Shown here one piece after another: positions 40,431 to 51,721 of a stretch of DNA of 64,000 bases. The notes under the pieces are model-generated. The model had not been told where the DNA came from, searched no databases, and saw only the letters and a program-made list of their open reading frames with translations. The translations under genes were made by a program, and so were the position numbers. The stretch is from Sipunculus nudus. Taxonomy: Eukaryota; Annelida; Sipuncula; Golfingiida; Sipunculidae. The stretch covers positions 15,064,001 to 15,128,000 of the forward strand of contig CM049308.1 of NCBI GenBank assembly GCA_026874595.1, read 5' to 3'. How positions within the stretch are numbered: position 1 is the stretch's first letter; the number at the start of each line of letters is the position of its first letter.

Positions 40431-40775
40431 GAGAGCATATTCATAAATGACTAATATTTTATGACCATGTTCAGCACTTCTTTCTTTTTGCTGTATTGGA
40501 ATATTCTCGAACAAACATCCATATTTCCTGTCTATGGTATATTAGGCCTACTTGAAATCCTACAAAACGTCTGAAAACACTTTTAGACTGTTTTTAGTTC
40601 CAACCCATTTAGAAGTCTAATTTAGTAACAGAAACATAATTTTTCTACCAAAAAATATCACTTATAGGCACGTTTAAAAATAATATAAACGAAAAATGTA
40701 AATATTTGGAAAAAAAAGGATCGCGATAAACAAAATACGAATCACGTATCGCTATATATTGATAATATCCATATC
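40225..40775. mobile_element. Non-autonomous element with GCGATACGT-type inverted ends
   Basis: GCAATATATTGCGATACGTA near 40229 and the reverse complement of TACGTATCGCTATATATTGA-like sequence near 40741-40763 face each other. Further ACGTATCTCGATAT and TCGCGATAAACAAAATACG copies lie inside, together with an (AT)n run at 40362-40427. The plan resembles the 29-kb element with another motif. Exact termini and target duplication were not resolved. Confidence 0.5.
40362..40427. repeat. (AT)n microsatellite
   Basis: An alternating run of about 66 bp inside the preceding element. Confidence 0.96.
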
Positions 40776-43219
40776 CATAAAAGACAATCAGCCTTACATT
40801 AAACTTCCATATGTGTTATATAAGGGATTCAGTCTAAAACGACTCTAAAAGGTGCACGTTAAATGTGATATCTGGTTGAAAACTGTGATCAGCTTCATAT
40901 TCGCGGGGTTACATTTACGTTTTCACGTTTTCACTTTTTGCCAGGGTTCCACTTTCGCGATCTCGCCACACAATAGTCCGTATGAATAAATGATTTGATT
41001 GAAATGAATTATTAATATACACGCAAAGCCTTTACAGTTTGACGAGAACCCAAGTGTACATCGAAAAAGCCAACCACTATATCTATATATGGTGGTCCAG
41101 ATGTACATCTGTCCGTCTGTTCATCTGTCTGTTTGACAAAATGTTTATAAATGACGTTTTTCTGGATTGGTAGGTTTTCCCTTGAAAAGGTGCTATGGTG
41201 ATTATTTTAAGTATTATAACGGCTCTTAAAAGTTTGTGCCGCTCGCTGAGATTTACGTATTGGTCAGTTATGTAATTTGGATTATCATGCCTTAGGCATC
41301 TTTAATACAGACGGACTATTTATTTGCTGATTTCACTTGTCATAATTTCTTTTTGTGCAGGAAAAATAATATATTCCCTGAAGCAAGATACCGTCTATCA
41401 AAATTTAAATGTTTTTAAGGGTAGGCTTTTTTTAAAAAGACATAACGATCATTGCATTTCTTTTCATTTCAAGTTGAATTAAAAGCTGTAAAAAATATAC
41501 CTCAAGTTCATATTTTTGTTATTTGACATATTTCATTGAAGGCAATGATAGGGTTTAGTTCCTAGCACAACTGATAGTTTTTTATAATCACATGACCGGG
41601 GTCTTTTCAGAGTCACGTGATCAGGATCCTGTATAATAACGTGAACAAATATGTTACACATAACTCCACAGGGGTAGGAAAAAACCTGGCGCCACGTTCT
41701 TAGACTTTAAAGCTGCCCATTCACCTACTTTTTGAAAAAAAAAAATGTAAGTGATTTCTGACTTCCTCTGTATATATTAATGATCTAAGGGTAATGTTGG
41801 TTGTGAAAAATTTTTTTAACGCCTTCGTGAACGATATATGAACTTGTTTATCAAACAACCTTTTAATGTAAACACAGCAATGTTGACAAACGGAAAAATA
41901 TGTAACCTAAGGTTGTAGGTTGCATATATGCGGAGATAGACAGGTCACTTGTTCCTAAAAGCCATTTGCAAAGCTCTGGCTCATCTTGCTGCCAGATGCG
42001 ATCCTGTTTGATTTTTTTTTTTTATTTATGTCGATCCCCATCATATTCTAAACACATTGATATAAATAAAACTAGCAGCCTGCGCGTGGTGATATCCACG
42101 TTTTCTGGCCTATTTTTAAAAAAACTCCAAATGGATTACCTTTAGTTTATATAGATCAGATAGGTGATTGGGCCCCTTTTAGCTGAAAAGTTGCCAGTGT
42201 AGCGATTCAAGATTACCCCCACCCCCCCCCACCCCCCAGTTAAAATCCAACTTTCGTATTTCGTATCTTTCATTTGTTTTATTGAATTAATATAACATGA
42301 CGTAAAAGCAAAATACGTAATTAGCATCTGAATAGTGAAATTATGTTCAGACTACTCGGGAGGATTCTTAAATCGATTTCAGATTATCATGATGTTACCT
42401 GAAATGTCTTTTCACCGATTCAAGTCTTGCCACTAACTCAAGGACAAACGTTGTGAATTTTCATTGAAACAATCGGCAGTATCACAAGCAAACCTTTTTG
42501 TTTAGAAAACAAAATGTTAATATAATAAATAAATTCACTTATTTTGTTTCGTAACGAGACAGTTTGGCATTTCTGCAATCGGTCATGTTTTAACTGGTGT
42601 TATTAGACCTAAACCTAGAGCCATGACAGGCTTCCACAGAACAGCGAATATTGTACCCATTTTCACCTGTACCAAGCAAGGTTATCCATTTAATTGGTTT
42701 TGCAATTATTTAAAACATATTATTTATGTATTTGTGTTTTTCCTGCATGCAACGCGGGACTTGATAAATAAGACATGGTACATTATATGAATATTAATCA
42801 CTTGTCCGCCCTCTATTCTAAAGAAGTTTTATACTGTATTAAAAAAAAAAATTTATAAAACACACCAGGTTTAAATAATTCATGGTCCACTTTAAATGTA
42901 AATATCGCCCACTTTTAATAATTTTTTATATTGGCAGTTTACGCTCGTTTGCTTTGCGAAACAAATACGACTCTATTTTTCTAACATTTATACGTATTGT
43001 TAGGTCTGTAATTTTACCCACGCCTTCAAGGTCTACCTCAATATGAGTGGCAGCAATAAATATTGACTTACATCCATGCACAGGCCAAATCACACACGTC
43101 CACTGAAACATATAACACATGCCACATTCTGTCTGATTCAGCTGATTCAGCATAAAATATTAATGTAAAATTCCTTTGATCTTTAAAGCGCTCCTCACGC
43201 GAGATTGTCATTAATGTAG

Positions 43220-43225
<6 letters not shown>
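40776..43225. other. Non-genic AT-rich sequence
   Basis: No gene is recognised. A C-rich run with interruptions lies at about 42216-42238. The frame at 42926-43153 (minus) has no domain. Confidence 0.45.

Positions 43226-43276
<51 letters not shown>
43226..43276. repeat. (AT)n microsatellite
   Basis: An alternating run of about 51 bp. Confidence 0.96.
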
Positions 43277-43278
<2 letters not shown>

Positions 43279-43689
43279 CAGTGTGCCCCTTGATATTATA
43301 GAAGAATTTAGATATCAGACATGGCAAAAATCTTTTTTCGTAAAACCCATCTCGCTCTCAGGATCATTTACTTTGTAAAAGCGTAAATTTTTTTAAAATC
43401 TCTTTCAATTTATTTTTCAATTTTGCCGATTTGGTGTGTGGATTTTCTGATGAACTACAATGAATTGCTTTTGTTATTTATTCTGTTTTACCAATGTTTT
43501 GTTTGTGCCTGTGTGTTTGTTCACAACATGTTTGTTCTCACGCAGCCATGAACGGTAACACATGAAATTTTCAGGGCATTTGGGGAAAGGGCTAGTAAGG
43601 AAACGATTAGATTTTGATGTGGATCCGACATAAGGAATACTAACAAAATTACAGCCACTTATGCTCGAAGTAACCTCGGAATATGGCCT

Positions 43690-44030
43690 GAATGGATGCC
43701 CGTGCGATTTTAACGCCTACTCGAGAGACGTACGGTGTACCTGCGGCTGTCGTAAGGGGTCTTTACGGCTTCCGCAAGGTTAGACTGCGGCGACCGCAGG
43801 GTTAGCTAACTTTACCGTGCGATGGCCGTGAGAATGAGAAAGACACATTACCGTTCGCGCCCGTCAGCCGCATAAGTATTCCTGCGGTTTCAAAAACCGA
43901 ACAGTGATCTACGGTATGCGGTGTCCGCAGCGGGTTGTGACCGAGTCTTAAGTATTCCTGCGGTCCCCAAAACCGCACGGTACTCTACGGTTTGCGGTGA
44001 CCGCAGCGGGTTGTGACTGATGCATAATAA
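43690..44030. repeat. GC-rich palindromic repeat region with a 76-bp tandem pair
   Basis: A GC-rich island in AT-rich sequence. Units beginning TAAGTATTCCTGCGGT at 43873 and 43949 (period 76) both end GTCCGCAGCGGGTTGTGAC or GACCGCAGCGGGTTGTGAC. Short palindromes recur: CTGCGGCGACCGCAG, TGCGGTGTCCGCA, GCGGTCCCCAAAACCGC and TGCGGTGACCGCA. No open frame of note. Likely a hairpin-rich mobile or satellite-like repeat. Confidence 0.7.
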
Positions 44031-45267
44031 GTGAATAGCGGAGACAGAGTTAATGTTTTATTATATAGTAATGATAATATAATAAATCATATATTATGTA
44101 GAAGATAAACTATGTCAAAACATGGTAATTTGTGTATATTTTGATTTTTTGTTTAAATTTATAACATCTTTTTAACATCGTGTCTGTAATGAATGGACGT
44201 TGTAAACTAGTCCTGAGACTGTAAACACCTGCCCCGATCACATGACCCCTTGGATAAATAGGACCAGTCTCATTCCTCATAAACACTGTTTTCTTTCCAT
44301 TATTGAATAATTCCGGTCTCATTATTATCATTCACAATAGGCCCTCATTCAAGAATCTATGTAGCAATGTCGATTTTTACAAAAATAACCTTAATTTGTT
44401 TGATTCTCTGCTTTCATCTCTCATTGTACACAACTGTACTGGAAAATATTTTCCAAGATTAAAAAAGATAAAAAAATTGATGTGATAGGGATGAATAAGA
44501 AAATAATTAGAATCCAAATAATTAACTTCTAATTAACCTTTTGAGCTGTCAGAGAGCAGAGAATGTTTTGGACTTTTTGTGTGTTCATTGTCCTTTTTCG
44601 TCATTATGTTATTTAATGTTATGTTATTAAGGAACTAATAACACCATGATGCCGAAAGACCAATCAGTTTATTCAAGAGTAATACCATCTTGACAGCAGT
44701 ATTGACACCAGGCTGTACAGAGCGTCCAGTCAGTTGCAGTATAGCGTATTCTGCAGAACATAATAATAATTGAATAAATAAACATAAACATGTAAGTGAC
44801 AGTGCACAATGCCGAACAATATGAATAGTCTATTCGTTGAACTTCATGTACCACGGAGCAACCGGAAGCTACATGGGGCACGCATGCGCATGGAATTTTT
44901 TTTCCAAAACGAAACAAAGACGTACTTACTAAACAGGAAGGATTAACACAGGGGTTATCAAGACACTAACACGTGTTTTAACTAACCGTTTTCACGGTCC
45001 GAGGGGAAAAGGATTTTTAAAAGACAGCTTCAGAGACAAATACGCTAAACTTCACGTGACGCATTTTTTTCGTTCATCAAAGAAGAATCGTTTGAAAAAA
45101 TGGTCGGCAGTGTGCGCCTGTCACACGTGACTTGTGCGAGTAAATCCAAAAGAGCAGATACCACGTGGGTTTCTGTTCATTCAGAATTTATGGAAAAACA
45201 CCTTGACTTCCAAATAGTAACTTAGATGGATAAATACACATACAGACCTGAAGCTTTGGTTTAACCA
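44031..45267. other. Region downstream of the prohormone-4-like gene
   Basis: No gene is recognised between the GC-rich repeat and the gene's polyadenylation signal. Confidence 0.5.
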
Positions 45268-45273
45268 TTTATT
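45268..45273 (-). promoter_or_regulatory. Polyadenylation signal AATAAA of the prohormone-4-like gene
   Basis: TTTATT on the plus strand reads AATAAA on the minus strand, about 185 bp after the stop codon. It is the first canonical hexamer noticed downstream, so the 3' UTR is probably about 200 nt. No transcript evidence is available. Confidence 0.5.
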
Positions 45274-45457
45274 TATACTAACAAATTGACTAACAGATTG
45301 TCCGGTTCATTGTAGGTCAGCGATGTTTATGAGACATCCAGCGTGCAGCCCCGTGTGACATGTACATGCAAGTCCAACAGTGGATGGACTCAGTGGAAAT
45401 ATCTTGCAGGCCAGATCATTTGGGTGGTGGCTCTTCCGTGGCGCCCCCTTGTGGGGT

Positions 45458-45648
45458 TTAGTGGAAGCCGCTCTTGATGAGCTGTTTGAAGATGTAGGTG
45501 ACCTCCTTCCAGGCTTTGGGTGGCATGCCGATCCTCAGAAAGAAGTCTTCCTTATCGTGGGCCACACTGCCCAGCGCAATCTTCAGATTACGTGCGATCT
45601 GTGGAGGCAGGTTCACGCGGCGACGAAATTCGTTCACGTTGCGGCTCA
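45458..45648 (-). CDS. Prohormone-4-like precursor, C-terminal coding exon with stop codon
   Basis: The exon starts after the acceptor TTTGTAG at 45649-45650. Its first two bases complete a valine codon begun in the previous exon. It encodes about 63 residues and ends in TAA at 45458-45460. It contains a tribasic run (EFRRRVNL), a possible convertase site, then NLKIALGSVAHDKEDFFLRI, a GMPPKAW segment, and the terminal IFKQLIKSGFH. A helical C-terminal tail ending in K/R-x-G-F is, from memory, a conserved end of prohormone-4 precursors. A polyadenylation signal follows about 185 bp after the stop. The acceptor has an unusual AT-rich tract rather than a strong polypyrimidine tract, because a tandem array abuts it. 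Open frames on the opposite strand here are shadows. Confidence 0.87.
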
Positions 45649-45649
45649 C

Positions 45650-45895
45650 TACAAATATATACGAAACAATTAATGAAAATTTTAAATTTAAGCGGATTTA
45701 AACATTTTTGTAGCAAAAAAATACCTAACAATTGCTAAAGATACTTAATTTGGGCAGATTAATATATTTTGTAGCAAAAATATACCAAACAACTGCTGAA
45801 GATTTTTAATTTAGGAAGAGTTATATAGATTTGTAGCCAAATGTATCAAACAATTGATGAAGATTTTAAATTTAGTCAGGTTAATATATTAATGG
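45650..45895. repeat. 61-62-bp tandem array at the last 3' splice site
   Basis: Four units share TTGTAGC, AATATACCAAACAATTG, GAAGATTTTTAATTTAG and TTAATATAT. Equivalent ACAATT positions are 45666, 45728, 45789 and 45850. The first unit ends exactly at the acceptor of the last prohormone-4-like exon, so the branch point and pyrimidine tract must lie inside the array. Confidence 0.8.
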
Positions 45896-46295
45896 AAGCA
45901 TTCTTGAACCATTCCTATATATTTTCATTTACATCATTGCAAATAAAACAAACTACTACACCATGTAAATATGAAACATTGAGCAGCCGCTACTTTCAAT
46001 ATCTCTTAATCGCTATCCCGTACCACTAAAAACTTTGGATATTTTAACAAATTTTGTTCATTTTAGTAGTGTTAATAATCTTTTCTGCAGAGGGTGACCA
46101 TTAGATTATTTAATTTTAAATTAACAAATGATTTCCAAAATTGAGAAGTAAGCAATTAATCCATGAGGCATATACTACATACTTAAAATAAAACCAGAAT
46201 CATTTTTAACTACTTAGAAAATTCAATTAAATCTAGATTTTATAAAAAAAGTCTAACATTTTCATAAAATTAATTACAAGCATCCTAGTTGTACA

Positions 46296-46314
46296 CACAC
46301 ATATATATATAAAT

Positions 46315-46346
<32 letters not shown>

Positions 46347-46352
46347 GTATGT

Positions 46353-46402
<50 letters not shown>
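46296..46402. repeat. (AT)n microsatellite, interrupted
   Basis: AT runs with AAAT and GTATGTG interruptions, ending in a pure run of about 50 bp. It lies in the prohormone-4-like intron. Confidence 0.93.
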
Positions 46403-46404
<2 letters not shown>

Positions 46405-49400
46405 TAATGCACTGCATAACAATAATTGGATCTATGTATACATTTCAATTTTCACTCAACCTAGTCCACGACAAAAGAAGTCACAGAAAACTAGATTATT
46501 GCTATAATTTTGATGCAAGAATTAACGTTGCCATTAAAGAACGTAAGAAATCCAAGGAAATGATTATATAGTGTGCGGTCCAAGTTGTGGCAATCCTCAA
46601 TCAATTATAAATAAATTATGGCTACGCGACGTGACGAGATCTTTGCATTATACCTCGACAAATTAAAAATAATTGACTTTCCTGACCATCCTAAGTCCCG
46701 CCTATTACTACCTATCGATGTCGTTTGCTGTGACCGGATTGGCTTACAACAAAATATGATTAAGATAAATGACAGCGCGCAATTATCAACCTACATGAAT
46801 TCCCGGCATGTCACATTTCACGTCAAGCTGTGTGCGTCTGTATGGCATTGTCTCAGTAAAATGCTATCACATGCACGATGTACGCTCTCCAATGGGCTAT
46901 TTCTTTATTTTAATCAAACTTCAAGGTCTTTTTTTTCTGTTAACATTACTGGAATGTAAACATTTATGCTTCCCAGGAATACATAAAGTTTGGGGCCATT
47001 ACATAATTCCTTAATTTGTCTAAATGGCGATTTCGGTCTTTCAAAATGAGTAAGCGACAATATTGTTAAAAAAATCTAAAAATGTATCTTTTATATCAAA
47101 TACAAATAAATTATATCTACATTTACGGAAGGATAATTCGGTAATATGAAGAAAAAAAAACATTATTTGGCTAGATTAAAAATGCTGTATTATATATTCA
47201 TCTATTTATATTATTATCTTCAGATATAATGTAAAGATGTAAATATATGTAACTGCAAAAGAACCAACATCGAAATTCGTGTAAACACAGGATATTTATA
47301 GAATAATATATGAGTGAGACTGCCGTAAGGTTTAAGCACGGGGATCGTATAAACGTTGTCGGCAGACGCGGCATCCATCAACTACCGATGTCGCCGGGAG
47401 ACTGACCACGGGAGGACTATAGCTATCAAGGCCCGAACAACTGCTGGAGATGCATATATGTATGTCCCAGCACCGTGACCTGATCACCATGGTAACAGCA
47501 TCTTAACCTCCGATTGGTGGATCCAGATGGGTCTGGTCTAGACGCATATAGCCTCATCCGTTGTAAATTGATGTATGCCCGTCTCTTTATTTATTTGATC
47601 TTACGCTGATTTTGTGGGTGTTGTTCGTCTGTGTAGCCCTTAAACACGCATACTTCTGTCAAGTTTTGTTGATAACGTGGACCTGTTGATTTAATATAGA
47701 AATATCGGCCAGGGTATGAGACTGGCTGGCTTAAGCCGAAGCTAGCTACATTTGTATATGTGAAGCATGTACAGACGAAGATTTATAAAAATATAACGTC
47801 TGACAGAGTCGTAGTTTGTCTGTGGCACTAAGTATTTTCTAAATTTGATAATCCCCAGGGATATTAAGTTGATCATCATGTTACGGCTATGGATTTATGA
47901 TTGTTCAGAGATGGTCAGTTTGATAGTTCAGTGGCTTCAGTCTGATTCATACAAGCTAATGTGATTAGCGGTTATGGTTGAGCCCTTGGTGGGCCAGCGG
48001 CTTTTTACGAATGATCCAGTGTTTGAGTTTTCCATTACCAATTAGCTTCTACTTTGGGACCGTCGAACCTCCAATTAAACGTTACCCACGAGAGAGGCAT
48101 GCGAGTATGTTGCATGGACCACCAGCGCCCCTCGCGGTGCGAGCTAATTCTTCAAGGCGGCCGACGCCAGTGCGATCTCTCCCCACGTGGGCTCCGTTAA
48201 TGGACCGAACCCTGCGCCACATTTGGTGCGAGGCGGCTTTCTTGCTTGTACTGAATTTACCAATTTACTGCTTACTAATACTTCCTGCACTGACTTAAGA
48301 TCTCCCGGGACATCCCATTTCTGAGAGTTTTTACGTCCAGGTTCTTACTAGGGAACTTGAGGCGACTTATTCGTCCACATTTTAATTAAATTCAGCAAGA
48401 TATAAAAACACCTCCCGGGAGTTGGAAATGAGGATTGCTTCTCCAAACATCTGCAAAAGGTTAGCGGTATTACAAGGTTCTTTCCTGCAGGGTGACTATC
48501 CCGACATATAAACCAAACACCAAATGTTGAGGCGACCTAAACGACACCAAGAACGTATTGAGACAACTGGTGTCGCTCGATTAAAGGTTAAAAAAAAATG
48601 TTGGACAGGTTTTCTTTTGTAAAGACATTGCTTAGTTTTAAAGGAAAATACTGAGTTTTTTTCTAAAATCTGCATATATTATAGTGATTTTAATGAAATT
48701 TGTAGGTGACCAACCAAACTTGAAATTTACTTAACATCCTTAACAGCCTATGAAATAAATCCTTTATTTAATTGGTAACTAACTATTTTTACAATATAAC
48801 ATTAAAATATTATAAATTATGTGTTGCTTCATTCAGATTCCTTTTAGAATTATTTTTCGTCCATAAAATTAAGGTTTATTGAACAGTATTAACTAAAAAT
48901 ATGCGTTAAATGCAACATACGATGTAGAGATGAAAAATTATAACATGATGGGATAATTCTTATTCTTATAGGACCTTAATTATGCACATATGACCAGTAT
49001 AAGGTATAAAGAAATGAAGTAAAAAATCCGAATACTTTATAAAATTCTATATCTAGCAGTGTTTTTATACAATTATGTGCGTGGTTCGTGCAAAGAGACA
49101 AGATATCACATTATGGGAGCTATTTTATGCCGTCTATGAACGTTGGCTGTATGATATGTAATAATTAGACATTTTGGTTTTTTAAGTTTCACGTTACAGA
49201 GACTGGATAAACATCTTAATGCCACATGACTTAAGAAACTGGAGGTGCCGCGGTCACCATTAGCTACAGTGAAAGTGTGAAGTTTGCGGAAAAAATAAAA
49301 CGCAAGAGTACGTATTACATCACACGTGCACTTATACCATTTAGCGATGAGCAAATATCGAGTTCACAAATGATGGACCATTTGTCAATTTTAGAAGTTT

Positions 49401-51607
49401 TTTTCCCTATATTTTCGCAGGCCATATAACAGATGAAACTCGCTAACAATTTCTGACAGGCCCGCCATGCTCAGGCTCCCGACATGATGGAACACACTCT
49501 CTTTGCGTGCTGAGTTTGTCGCCCTTCCATCAGCTTTTGAACGATATGGCTCCATTCCTGTGTTGAACCAATTTCTTACTTATTCGCCACACACCCCCTT
49601 AAATCCATCTTCTTGTTATGCGTCGTTAACTCCGGCCAATGTTATATTAACAGTTGATTTACTGTAAATGTAACGTTCGTTGATAAGTCTTTTTGCTTTC
49701 AAATACACAGTACCTCGTGATCCGTAAGCTTACCTCCAGGAAATTGATATTTCTAATACACGGATTGTAAGCGAGTTGGTTATTTTAATATTTTTTCCTT
49801 AGTTTTTTTGCAAATTTTAATTCATAATTTACAGTATAAAATAATCTGGCTACTCCGTAACTGCTCGGCGTAATCGTTTATATGACTTTCCAACACAATA
49901 CACATCTGATTACCTTTTAATTGTCATATTTGTCTCATAAGTTAAAACAATAAAGGGTTTCCTTTTCAAGTAGTAGCTTTCAAGAGAATCATTATCATAT
50001 GTTATAAAATTAATGATCAACTTGCAAGAACTGTTGAATTTTAAGCATTGTTTACTACTTTAATCGTTGTTGTTATCTCTATAGTAAAATATTTAAATGT
50101 GTCAGTGATTAAATGTTTTATTTAATGTACTTTATTTTATCTTTTATCTTAATGAGTTAAAATGCTAAATCCACAAGCAAACACGATGTACCAACATGAA
50201 CCACTATGTATCCGTGCCTCAGCTCCACAAAAACCTGTTAATGGTCCACGTATTGATTTCATCCACATATATGGTTATTCTATCTGTCTGTGCTGAGGTT
50301 TATTTAGATTAAGCTATTAATGATTAATATATGCCAGAAGGCTGTCCTGGCATTTAATGTTATTGTTAAAATAAGTGCAGACATTATCGGCATTTGACGC
50401 GCGGGGCCGGTGGTTGCTAACCAGGTACTGCGAGAATTAATTAGTAAATGGAACGTCCAGTTTGTAGAGGGGATACCCCTTTTGAATAATTCGTGAAGGT
50501 GAAGTCCTCTTCATGACCTATTGGGCAGTGGCTTTTGATCCCATTAGATTTCACAACAAAGTGGCCGGGAGGTGTCCATTATAACGTGTGCCCATTTGGT
50601 CAGTCATTAATGGCGAAACCCGCCCTGTGACAGAGGTCCCTGACCCTTAGAAACATAATGGATATGATCCCGCTTAATTCATTGTCCCTCGATGCTGTCT
50701 TAGTGCTGCAGGCTTAGTGATCCTAATAAGAGTGAACCCAATGACCTCAAATGTCTGGTACAACACAGGTGTTGAGTATATGTTTGGGATTCTGTGATTA
50801 ATTAGAAAAAAATAGATGGCAGGTACTGTATATAAATATGAACAGGTTACTGAAAAGAGCTCCCACCCTCGACTTTTTCTTCTCACCCTATCACCTCTCG
50901 TGAGATTGATAAGGTCATACAAATAAGAAGTGTCTAAAAGAATTTCCTATAAATAAATCCATTTAGTTTCTCAAAATATCACACCTGCGCCTTTGCAACC
51001 CTCCTTTTTATTTTTTTTATTTATTTTTTAAACCTCCTTTGCACCTCCTTCCACCAGATCCCTTTTCCACGATATTAATATAAATGTTTTGATATTTGCA
51101 TACTCATTGGGCCACACCTTTCGTAGCTTTCAAAAGGTTCTGGTCTGGTAAGTTTCGTTTTAAAAAGTTTTGGACTGAATTGCGCAGAATATCTTTTGTT
51201 TCATAAACTACGTTTGTTGCTAAATCAATTTCAGGTTTAACCTGTGGTGCTGCGTTTGTGGCTGCAACCAAGAAACCTCATCGGAAATGTATCACAGTTA
51301 TCAGGATGGTCCAGCCAACGTATTGGCACACAATTTTCAGTATTTTTATCGAGTTTATCACAAAACTAATCTCCAGTAAACATTTAATTTTGCAATGTAT
51401 GCCCGCCCCCACTATAGTTAGGATAAATTCTTAAATAAAAAAATGCCGAAACTCCTACACTGACAAATACTACATGTCATCAACCTCGCTCCAAAACCTC
51501 CCATTGCATTGGTGCCGAGTTCAACAGCTCTCACTCGTACTAGGTTTGATTGTTCCATCCTTAGTTTATCTCCAATATACCGGAATAAAAATAATACTTT
51601 TATTCAC

Positions 51608-51721
51608 CTGCGAGGGCGTGTGCGATCTTGGAGACGGGTTTGCCAGCGAAAAGGGGCTTCATGATCCAGCCTCGTTCTCGGTGCAGGAAGTTCATCATGT
51701 CGACCACTGGTGGTCGGCTGG
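51608..51721 (-). CDS. Prohormone-4-like precursor, middle exon after the LDLa domain
   Basis: This 114-nt, 38-codon exon is too short for ordinary ORF lists and was found from its splice sites: acceptor TTTTTTCCAG and donor CAG|GTGAAT, both phase 1. With the LDLa exon upstream it reads CTAASRPPVVDMMNFLHRER (spanning the junction). The R-P-P-V segment after the last LDLa cysteine matches what I recall of insect prohormone-4. The rest (GWIMKPLFAGKPVSKIAHAL) is a basic, partly amphipathic stretch. No clear dibasic site lies between the LDLa domain and this exon; R-E-R is the only candidate for convertase cleavage. Codon use is GC-rich compared with the flanking intron, consistent with real coding sequence. 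The direct in-phase fit to both neighbours suggests no exon is missing between them. Confidence 0.82.

Larger units (their letters stand above)
45649..51607 (-). other. Intron between the middle and last prohormone-4-like exons
   Basis: This intron is about 6.0 kb with GTGAAT donor and TTTGTAG acceptor. It contains a 61-62-bp tandem array at its 3' end (45650-45895), AT repeats (46300-46400), GC-elevated blocks at about 47.3-48.4, 49.4-49.65 and 50.2-50.95 kb, and otherwise AT-rich sequence. Open frames inside (for example at 47978-48298 and 46618-46959) show no recognisable domain. Confidence 0.75.

Noticed and set aside
45380-45738. Three plus-strand frames over the last neuropeptide exon
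   Set aside because: Shadows of the minus-strand coding exon, which has splice sites, stop, family match and polyadenylation signal.
47978-48298. 106-residue plus-strand frame in a GC-rich block as a nested gene
   Set aside because: No domain, no splice signals and a composition explained by the local GC rise; treated as an intronic block only.
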